Part shown: piece by piece, positions 1 to 5,515 of the stretch | How positions within the stretch are numbered: position 1 is the stretch's first letter | Layout of the letters: every line of letters begins with the position of its first letter | Origin: Verrucomicrobiota bacterium | GTDB taxonomy: Bacteria; Verrucomicrobiota; Verrucomicrobiia; Methylacidiphilales; Verrucolacustridaceae | NCBI GenBank assembly: GCA_010031845.1 | Contig: RGYX01000050.1 | Span: forward strand, 1 to 6,629 | Direction: 5' to 3' | DNA: 6,629 nt | Notes under the pieces: generated by a model | Database searches by the model: none | What the model was told of the DNA's origin: nothing | Seen by the model: the letters and a program-made list of their open reading frames with translations, nothing else | Program-made: the position numbers and the translations under genes

Positions 1-1424
1 AGGTTGAAGAGAACCACGTCCTGACTCACAAGGGCCATCTGGGCGAGCAGGTCCTTGGTGGCGTAATCCTTGAGGTCGTGACCATCAAAAAGAATGCGCC
101 CTCGGGTCGGATCATAAAAACGCATCAGGAGATTAATCAGCGTGCTTTTTCCGGAACCGCTTTCTCCGGCGAGGCCGATTTTTTTCCCTTTGGGAATTTC
201 CAGGGTGATGTCATGCAGGACATCGGTATGGCCATACGAGAAGGTTACATTTTCCAGCCGAACGGAGCGTTGAAAGCCCGACAGGGGCCGGGGAGAGGCC
301 GGTTCCAAGACGGTCGGTTTTTCTGCAAACAAATCCCCGAGCCTTTGCACGCTTACGCTGCTGGCCTGAAGGGTCAGATGCAGATTGGCGATCCGCTTGA
401 TGGAAAGGGGGGCAAGAAGCAGGGCGCTAAGAAAGGCCACCAGATTTCCCGGCTTGGCATTGGTGGAGAATACAAAAACCAGCAAAAATCCAACGCCGAG
501 CATGGCGAGAATTTCAATGAGAGGGTTGAGCAGGTTGCGGGTTTGGGCCGTTTTGACGCTCATCTCCACCCCTATGTTCGCTTGCTCGCGAAACGATTTC
601 AGTTGCAAGGCTTCCATGCCATAGGCCTTGACGATGCGCACGGCGGCCAGTGCCTCAAGCAGTCCACCGCTCTGGGTCACGGACAAGCCGGTGAACCTCT
701 GGGTCAGCATTTTCAGTCGCCGACCGCTGGAGATGACCGGGACCAAAACGAGCGGCAGCATGCAGACAGAAATCAGGGTGAGCTTCCAATCGATGACCAG
801 CATGCTGATCAGGATGCTGACAACGGCAAACGGTTCCCGGATGGTATCGATGAAGCCATTGGTCATTGAATCGTAAATCACCCGGGTATCGGTGGTGATG
901 CGGCTATAGATGTCCGCCACCGGCATTTTTTGGAAAAAGGCCAGGGATAGATCCTGGGCCTTGCGCAGGGCGGCGACCTGCATGTCGCGGATCACCCGCG
1001 CGCTGACCCAAGTCAGGCAGTACGTGCTGAGGTAGCTAGCCATGGCGCGGAGGCCCATGACCAAGGGAAGGAGGGAAAAACCTCCCAGCATTTGCCGCCA
1101 GGTAACTTGTTGCCCCATGCGAGGTAGCCAATCATCGGAAATTCCTTGGAGACCTTTTTTTATTCCAGATACCTTTTCCTTCCAAAGGTTTTTTAACTTT
1201 TTATCCAAGGAATTTGGATCGGTGGCGGGGGGGGTGGCTTGTGCTGTGAGAGCGATGGGGGCAGAGACTGGGGTCAACCGGTTGAACAGGGTGTTGATCG
1301 AAACCACAAAGAGGCCGTTCGAAAGACCGAAAAAAATACTCAAAAAGATCCCCAGGAAAAAGCGGAAGCGATAGGGCTTGAGGTAGGGGATTCCAAAGGC
1401 CCATATCTTTTTAAGTTCTTTCAA
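1..1424 (-). CDS. ABC exporter (MsbA-like lipid/glycolipid flippase), 3' end cut by window edge
   Basis: This frame gives 474 residues without a stop, reading leftward from TTG at 1424 into the window edge. Residues about 20-45 form the first hydrophobic segment, about 112-138 the second, and further hydrophobic segments follow in an ABC exporter membrane domain. The nucleotide-binding domain starts near residue 390: the A-loop Tyr is Y397, Walker A is GESGSGKST at 420-428, and the Q-loop is SQDVVLFN with Gln468, where the window ends. The signature motif, Walker B and H-loop lie outside. Half-transporters of this plan flip lipid A or glycolipids across the inner membrane using ATP, and the sugar-nucleotide operon next door fits that. 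The loop between the first two segments is about 60 residues (51-110), Thr/Ala/Pro-rich then Lys-rich and probably amphipathic, longer than in E. coli MsbA. The start is uncertain: TTG is the only good in-frame candidate, because an in-frame TAA lies at 1439-1437. Family is confident; substrate is inferred. Confidence 0.9.
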   Translation of the reverse strand, partial: MKELKKIWAFGIPYLKPYRFRFFLGIFLSIFFGLSNGLFVVSINTLFNRLTPVSAPIALTAQATPPATDPNSLDKKLKNLWKEKVSGIKKGLQGISDDWLPRMGQQVTWRQMLGGFSLLPLVMGLRAMASYLSTYCLTWVSARVIRDMQVAALRKAQDLSLAFFQKMPVADIYSRITTDTRVIYDSMTNGFIDTIREPFAVVSILISMLVIDWKLTLISVCMLPLVLVPVISSGRRLKMLTQRFTGLSVTQSGGLLEALAAVRIVKAYGMEALQLKSFREQANIGVEMSVKTAQTRNLLNPLIEILAMLGVGFLLVFVFSTNAKPGNLVAFLSALLLAPLSIKRIANLHLTLQASSVSVQRLGDLFAEKPTVLEPASPRPLSGFQRSVRLENVTFSYGHTDVLHDITLEIPKGKKIGLAGESGSGKSTLINLLMRFYDPTRGRILFDGHDLKDYATKDLLAQMALVSQDVVLFN

Positions 1425-1428
1425 AGAA
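1416..1428. repeat. Perfect 13-bp dyad TTCTTT-C-AAAGAA
   Basis: Two 6-base arms are perfectly complementary around one central base, and the dyad covers the TTG start and leader stop of the exporter. It lies 40-53 bases upstream of the isomerase start on the other strand. It could be a small operator or a weak hairpin at the initiation site. The arms are short and A/T-rich, so chance is also plausible. Confidence 0.25.
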
Positions 1429-1444
1429 GGTTCATCTTAGCCAT
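1421..1444 (-). other. Seven-codon leader ORF or frameshifted true start of the ABC exporter
   Basis: ATG at 1444-1442 opens a frame reading MAKMNLL and then TGA at 1423-1421. The TGA overlaps the transporter's TTG (1424-1422) as TTGA, a 4-base overlap of the kind used for stop-restart coupling. The ATG has a much better ribosome site than the TTG. Two readings are possible: a leader peptide coupled to the exporter, or a one-base deletion near 1424-1429. Adding one T there would join ATG 1435 or ATG 1444 in frame to the exporter. I cannot decide between them from this sequence. Confidence 0.5.
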
Positions 1445-1449
1445 AGTAA

Positions 1450-1456
1450 CTCCCTC
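1450..1456 (-). promoter_or_regulatory. Shine-Dalgarno GAGGGAG before ATG 1444
   Basis: The minus strand reads GAGGGAG, then five bases (TTACT), then ATG at 1444. Strength and spacing are close to ideal, and this is the best ribosome-binding site in the intergenic region. It favours ATG 1444 as the real initiation point for the minus-strand transcript, although that frame stops after seven codons. Confidence 0.6.
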
Positions 1457-1464
1457 AAGGCGAG
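1457..1464 (+). promoter_or_regulatory. Shine-Dalgarno AAGGCGAG deciding the TTG start at 1469
   Basis: AAGG at 1457-1460 lies eight bases before TTG 1469. The next in-frame candidate, ATG 1484, has no purine-rich site at a suitable distance. This supports TTG 1469 as the start of the first operon gene. Confidence 0.5.
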
Positions 1465-1468
1465 ACGT

Positions 1469-2026
1469 TTGAACCCTGTAACCATGCTGCAAAAATACCA
1501 AGAACTGCTTCTTCAGGGCTTTCAGGTTCTGGCGAAGGATCCTGCTTGGCCCAAGGCCTGTGAGCAGTTTGAAAATTTAAGGAAGCAAAAAAGAAGCCTT
1601 TTTTTGGCCGGGAACGGAGGAAGTGCGGCCAATGCCAATCATCTGGCCGCGGATCTTATTTACGGGGTCAATCAACAAGGCCGTGGGGCCTTCCGAGTGC
1701 ACTCCCTTGCGTCCAATCCATCGGTTTTGACCTGTCTGGGCAACGATATCGGCTTTGAGAACGTTTTTTCCCATCAACTTGAATCATTGGCCGACTCCGG
1801 GGATCTTTTGCTGGTTTTCTCGGGCAGCGGCAATTCTCCTAATATTCTCAACGCGTTGAAGTCGGCTAGAAAAATCGGGGTCATCTCGGTGGCTCTTCTG
1901 GGGTTCGATGGAGGCGGGGCGAAAGCCTTGGCGGATCTGCCTCTTCATTTCCCCATTCATGACATGCAGGTTGTAGAAGATTTGCACATGATGGCGGGAC
2001 ATCTTCTCTTCAAACACCTCCGATGA
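1469..2026 (+). CDS. gmhA: SIS-domain phosphoheptose isomerase (GmhA-like)
   Basis: This 185-residue protein has the length and motifs of sedoheptulose 7-phosphate isomerase, a cytosolic enzyme converting sedoheptulose 7-phosphate to D-glycero-D-manno-heptose 7-phosphate. GNGGSAANANH (48-58) is the phosphate-binding SIS loop. LTCLGNDIGFE (87-97) and SGSGNSPN (118-125) follow, and VVEDLHMMAGH (168-178) is the C-terminal metal/active-site helix. Compared with E. coli GmhA metal ligands His61, Glu65, Gln172 and His180, it keeps both His (58, 178) but has Asp62 for Glu65 and Glu170 for Gln172. It therefore belongs to a divergent branch, and a related phosphosugar substrate is possible. It starts with TTG 1469 (Shine-Dalgarno eight bases upstream); ATG 1484 is the alternative. 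Its TGA overlaps the next ATG as ATGA. It opens the operon, 24 bases from the leader ATG of the divergent exporter. Confidence 0.85.
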   Translation: MNPVTMLQKYQELLLQGFQVLAKDPAWPKACEQFENLRKQKRSLFLAGNGGSAANANHLAADLIYGVNQQGRGAFRVHSLASNPSVLTCLGNDIGFENVFSHQLESLADSGDLLLVFSGSGNSPNILNALKSARKIGVISVALLGFDGGGAKALADLPLHFPIHDMQVVEDLHMMAGHLLFKHLR

Positions 2027-3024
2027 TTCGTCCAAAGATTTTGGTCATCGGGAGCAACTCCTATACCGGGGCGGCATTCATTGATCATGCCCTTTCCGAA
2101 GGGCATGAAGTCGTCGGGGTAAGCCGCTCGGATGAGCTAAACCCTGTTTTCCTACCCTACCGCTGGGGGCCCCCCGAGCGGCTCAAAAAGTTTTCTTTTT
2201 TGCGCATGGATCTGAACGAAAAAGCGGAGGCGATCGGCCGCCTGGCCCGGGAACAAAATCTGACTTGGGTCGCGAACTTTGCCGCCCAGAGCATGGTGGC
2301 GGAAAGCTGGCTGACTCCCGTGCATTGGTATCAAACCAACGTGGTGGCGAATGTCCGGCTTCATGAGGAACTCCGGAAGTGGGATGGGCTGAAAAAATAT
2401 CTCCATGTGACCACCCCGGAAGTTTATGGGAGCTGTTCCGGCGTGGTGAGGGAAGATGCGCCGTTCAACCCCAGCACGCCCTATGCGGCATCCCGGGCGG
2501 CGTGCGACCTGCATTTGATGACTTTTTTCAAACGCTACAACTTTCCCGTGGTCTTTACCCGGGCGGCGAACGTCTACGGTCCGGGGCAGCAACTCTATCG
2601 CATTGTTCCCAGGGCGGCGCTTTTTTCCCGTCTCCAAAAGAAGCTTCCTCTCCACGGGGGCGGGCATTCCACCCGGGCGTTTATCCACGGGAAGGACGTG
2701 GCGGTTGCCAGTTTGGCCATTTTGGATCGGGGGCAATCCGGGCAGGTGTATCATCTTTCCACGGATCGCTTCATCGCCATCCGGGATTTGGTGGCGATGA
2801 TTGCCCAGAAAACCGGATCGTCGTTTGAAAAGCTGGCGGAGGTGACCGAGGACCGCCCAGGGAAAGATGCGGCGTATCTGCTCGACTCCACCCGCGCCAA
2901 GCAGGAGCTGAAATGGGCTCCCGCCGTCGATTTGGAGGCAGGGGTGGATTCAGTCATTCGGTGGATCGACCAGAATCTGGCCACGCTTCGCACGCTGCCC
3001 GACCATTACATCCATAAACCATGA
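2023..3024 (+). CDS. Extended SDR, NAD(P)-dependent nucleotide-sugar dehydratase/epimerase with YxxxR
   Basis: This 333-residue Rossmann-fold protein is of the GDP-mannose or dTDP-glucose 4,6-dehydratase type. The dinucleotide loop GSNSYTG (10-16) has Ser in place of the second Gly. Ser34-Arg35 at the end of strand 2 suggests NADP(H) (inference). NFAAQSMVAESW (85-96) is the usual NAA region. TTPEVYG (130-136) replaces the dehydratase T-D-E with T-P-E, keeping Glu133. The active-site motif is Y154-A-A-S-R158, so the catalytic Lys of YxxxK is Arg (codon CGG at 2494-2496). RAANVYGPGQQ (180-190) and TRAFIHGKDV (217-226) are typical sugar-nucleotide-binding segments. The start has no Shine-Dalgarno but overlaps the isomerase stop as ATGA, implying coupled translation. 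It probably acts on the activated heptose made by neighbouring enzymes. Family is sure; the exact reaction is unknown. Confidence 0.85.
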   Translation: MIRPKILVIGSNSYTGAAFIDHALSEGHEVVGVSRSDELNPVFLPYRWGPPERLKKFSFLRMDLNEKAEAIGRLAREQNLTWVANFAAQSMVAESWLTPVHWYQTNVVANVRLHEELRKWDGLKKYLHVTTPEVYGSCSGVVREDAPFNPSTPYAASRAACDLHLMTFFKRYNFPVVFTRAANVYGPGQQLYRIVPRAALFSRLQKKLPLHGGGHSTRAFIHGKDVAVASLAILDRGQSGQVYHLSTDRFIAIRDLVAMIAQKTGSSFEKLAEVTEDRPGKDAAYLLDSTRAKQELKWAPAVDLEAGVDSVIRWIDQNLATLRTLPDHYIHKP

Positions 3025-4550
3025 GCCAGAAAATCCTCAGTTACCCAAAGGCCTCCGCGGTTTTTTCCGACCTTCGCAAAAAAGGAAAAACCATCGTGCA
3101 ATGTCACGGGACGTTTGATCTGGTGCATCCCGGGCACGTGATTCATTTCGAGGAGGCGAAAAAACTGGGGGATGTTTTGGTGGTCACCCTGACCGCTGCC
3201 GCCCACGTCAACAAAGGTCCCGGACGCCCATTTTTCAATGATGCCCTTCGGGCCAAGGCTTTGGCAGCGCTGGAGGCCGTCGATTATGTCGTGGTGGTTC
3301 CCCATCCCGCTGCAGTGGAGGCCATCGAACTCGTTCGGCCCCACATCTATTGCAAAGGGCTGGAGTATCAGGATGCGGCAAATGATGTCACCGGAAACAT
3401 CCGGCAGGATGTGGCCACCGTGGAAAGGCTGGGAGGTCGCGTCCGCTACGTCGGATCGGTGGTCTTCAGTTCCACCCGGCTGCTGAACAACCATTTTGAA
3501 ACTCAGGAGCCGAAAGTGAAGGACTTCTGTCGACACCTGGCCGGGCGGTTCGACGCCGGGACCTTTCGGGCTTGCGTGGATGCGTTTGCCCGCAAAAAAG
3601 TGCTGGTCATCGGCGAAGTGATTTTTGATCGCTATTCCACGGTGGACGTTCAGGGGCTGACTTCCAAAAACCGGATTCTTTCCGCCCGTCATTTGGCGGA
3701 AGAGACGCACGGGGGAGGGGCGCTGGCCGTGGTGCGGCATCTCCGGGAATTCACTCCGCAGGTGCGTTTGGCGACCGTGACGGGAGAAGAACCTTGGCTG
3801 GGAAAACTACTCCGGCCTTATCGAAAGGTCCTGAGCGGCCATATCCGGCAAAAAGGGGGCGTGACCATCGTGAAGCAGCGGTTTGTTGAGCCCAAGGCCG
3901 AAGGAAAGGAGCTTTCGAAGCTCTTCTCGCTCAATTTTATTCGCAATGAGCCGCTGGACACTAAAACGGAAAAAAGATTTCTCGCCCGACTCCGCAAGCT
4001 GGTCCGTTGGGCTGACATCGTGCTCGTGATGGATTTCGGCCACGGGCTGATGACGGATCCCGTGCGGAGGCTGGTTGAAAAGCAGGCGAAATTTTTGGCG
4101 GTGAACTGCCAAACCAACAGCAACAACTACGGCTTCAACATCATCAACCGGCGCTACCGTCGGGCCGATTCCTTTTCTCTGGACCAGGCGGAAATCACTC
4201 TGGCCGTGGGACGGCGGCGCTTTGATTTTGAAAAAGAACTCGGAAACCTCCGGAAGCAGCTGCGAAGCCGCTATGCCTGGCTGACTCGCGGCGGGCGGGA
4301 GACGATCGGACTGACGCCGCGCTCGGCTTGCCACTGCGAACCGTTCGAAAGGAACATTGTGGATACGGTGGGGGCCGGGGACGCTTTCTGTGCCGTCGCG
4401 ACTCTGGCGGCGGCCCAAGGTCTGCCCATTGAGGAGGCGACATTTCTCGGTCAGTTGGCGGGGGCTCAGGCCGTGCGGGTGCCTGGCAATGCCGAGCCCG
4501 TCCGAAAAGCCACCTTGTTGAAAAGCGGAATCGGAATGCTCTCTTACTGA
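3021..4550 (+). CDS. Bifunctional nucleotidyltransferase-PfkB sugar kinase, HldE-like with inverted domain order
   Basis: Two domains are fused in 509 residues. Residues about 1-160 are a cytidylyltransferase-fold domain like the C-terminal half of HldE: GTFDLVHPGH (30-39) carries the HxGH motif, NKGPGRP follows at 64-70, and FSSTRLL (149-155) is the SSTxL motif. Residues about 190-509 are a PfkB/ribokinase-type kinase: GEVIFDRY (198-205), GGGALAVV (231-238), DFGHG (338-342), QTNSNNYGFN (364-373) and DTVGAGDAF (448-456), with Asp454 as the expected catalytic base. HldE has the kinase first and the adenylyltransferase second; here the order is reversed. The expected role is to phosphorylate heptose 7-phosphate at C1 and transfer a nucleotide to heptose 1-phosphate. 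The nucleotide cannot be read from the sequence. HldE needs GmhB between its two steps, and none is seen here. ATG 3021 overlaps the previous stop as ATGA; there is no clear Shine-Dalgarno. Confidence 0.88.
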   Translation: MSQKILSYPKASAVFSDLRKKGKTIVQCHGTFDLVHPGHVIHFEEAKKLGDVLVVTLTAAAHVNKGPGRPFFNDALRAKALAALEAVDYVVVVPHPAAVEAIELVRPHIYCKGLEYQDAANDVTGNIRQDVATVERLGGRVRYVGSVVFSSTRLLNNHFETQEPKVKDFCRHLAGRFDAGTFRACVDAFARKKVLVIGEVIFDRYSTVDVQGLTSKNRILSARHLAEETHGGGALAVVRHLREFTPQVRLATVTGEEPWLGKLLRPYRKVLSGHIRQKGGVTIVKQRFVEPKAEGKELSKLFSLNFIRNEPLDTKTEKRFLARLRKLVRWADIVLVMDFGHGLMTDPVRRLVEKQAKFLAVNCQTNSNNYGFNIINRRYRRADSFSLDQAEITLAVGRRRFDFEKELGNLRKQLRSRYAWLTRGGRETIGLTPRSACHCEPFERNIVDTVGAGDAFCAVATLAAAQGLPIEEATFLGQLAGAQAVRVPGNAEPVRKATLLKSGIGMLSY

Positions 4551-4555
4551 AAGGA
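4551..4555 (+). promoter_or_regulatory. Shine-Dalgarno AAGGA in the only operon gap
   Basis: AAGGA directly follows the kinase stop codon and lies 12 bases before ATG 4568, separated by an A-rich stretch. It gives the second SDR its own ribosome entry, unlike the other internal genes, which start in 4-base overlaps. Confidence 0.6.
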
Positions 4556-4567
4556 AAAAAACCAAAA

Positions 4568-5515
4568 ATGAAAATTCTCTTAACGGGTGGCTGCGGCTAC
4601 GTGGGGACCCCGCTGGCGCAAAGACTCCTCGAGCTGGGCCATGAACTGACCGTGGTGGATGTGCAGTGGTTCGGGAATTACCTGAAGCCGGCCAAGGGCC
4701 TCAAGGTCATCCAGGCCGACATTCGGGAAGTCGACCGCATTCCCTTCGACGGGATCGATACGGTTTTGCACCTCGCCAATGTGGCGAACGATCCCTGCGC
4801 GGATCTGAATTCCAAGCTCAACTGGGAGGTCAACACCCTGGCCACCATGTTTTTGGTGGAAAAGGCCATCCTTCATCGAGTGAAGCAGTTTGTGTATGCG
4901 AGCTCCGGAAGCGTGTACGGAGTGAAAGAGGAGCCGGAAGTGACCGAGGAACTGTCCCTCGTCCCCATTTCGGATTACAACAAGACGAAAATGGTCAGCG
5001 AGAGAGTCTTATTGAGCTATGCGGATAAAATTCGCACCACCATTATCCGGCCGGCCACCATTTGCGGCTATTCTCCCCGGATGCGACTGGATTTGTCCGT
5101 GAACATGCTGACGATGCAGGCTCTGACCAAGGGCAAGATCACGGTGTTTGGTGGGAACCAGACCCGCCCGAACATCCATCTTCAGGACATGATCCGGGTC
5201 TACGAGCATTTTCTCGCCAAGCCCGAGTTGACCGGAATTTTCAATGCGGGATTTGAAAACATTTCCATTCTGGAAATCGCCCAAATGGCCCAATCCAAGA
5301 TTCCGGCGGAAATCATCGTGTCCGAGTCGAATGACCCCCGATCCTACCGGCTTTCCTCGAAAAAACTTCTCGCCACCGGCTTCAGCCCGAAGTTCGGGGT
5401 GCAGGACGGCATTCGGGAAGTGATCGAGGCGTTTCAGGCCGGGAAACTCAAGGATCAGGAAAACTGGTACAACATTCGAACGATGAAGGGTCTCGCCACC
5501 GCTGGGAAATTGTGA
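4568..5515 (+). CDS. Extended SDR, NAD-dependent sugar-nucleotide epimerase/dehydratase
   Basis: This 315-residue Rossmann protein has an intact extended-SDR active site. GGCGYVG (7-13) is the dinucleotide loop, and Asp31 after strand 2 indicates NAD(H). SSGSVYG (112-118) carries the catalytic Ser (Ser113 by alignment with GalE), and Y137-N-K-T-K141 is the YxxxK pair. A segment RPATICGYSPRMRLD follows (start about residue 163) in the region that binds the sugar nucleotide. The protein is close in length to GalE/RmlD-type enzymes. With the upstream SDR it gives the operon two sugar-nucleotide oxidoreductases, suggesting a multi-step conversion such as dehydration, epimerisation or 4-keto reduction. 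ATG 4568 follows a 17-base gap with an AAGGA site. The stop overlaps the next gene's GTG. The family is certain; substrate and reaction are not determinable here. Confidence 0.87.
   Translation: MKILLTGGCGYVGTPLAQRLLELGHELTVVDVQWFGNYLKPAKGLKVIQADIREVDRIPFDGIDTVLHLANVANDPCADLNSKLNWEVNTLATMFLVEKAILHRVKQFVYASSGSVYGVKEEPEVTEELSLVPISDYNKTKMVSERVLLSYADKIRTTIIRPATICGYSPRMRLDLSVNMLTMQALTKGKITVFGGNQTRPNIHLQDMIRVYEHFLAKPELTGIFNAGFENISILEIAQMAQSKIPAEIIVSESNDPRSYRLSSKKLLATGFSPKFGVQDGIREVIEAFQAGKLKDQENWYNIRTMKGLATAGKL

Noticed and set aside
78..869. Plus-strand open frame of 263 codons opposite the ABC exporter
   Set aside because: It is the antisense shadow of a clear ABC exporter with Walker A and Q-loop. 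Its translation is rich in Gly, Gln, His and Asp and shows no recognisable motif.
1042..1374. Plus-strand basic frames before the isomerase gene
   Set aside because: They lie antisense to the exporter's N-terminal region, whose hydrophobic segments are plainly coding; the Lys/Arg richness comes from reading Phe/Leu codons in reverse.
1423..1432. prfB-like CTT-TGA programmed frameshift at the leader stop
   Set aside because: The exporter lies in the -1 frame relative to the leader, whereas CTTTGA shifting goes +1, which here soon meets TAA. There is no good -1 slippery heptamer.
1340..1468. Possible sigma-70 promoter for the operon (TTGAGG at 1378, CATAGT at 1442)
   Set aside because: No pair of hexamers with acceptable spacing matches consensus well on both sides; the host's promoter rules are unknown.
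2152..2754. Minus-strand frame of 200 codons opposite the first SDR
   Set aside because: No domain or ribosome site; it is a shadow of the SDR gene.
3006..4565. Two long minus-strand frames (3006-3740 and 3807-4565) opposite the nucleotidyltransferase-kinase gene
   Set aside because: The plus strand has all catalytic motifs of both domains. The antisense products are low-complexity and motif-free, as expected in GC-rich DNA with few stops.
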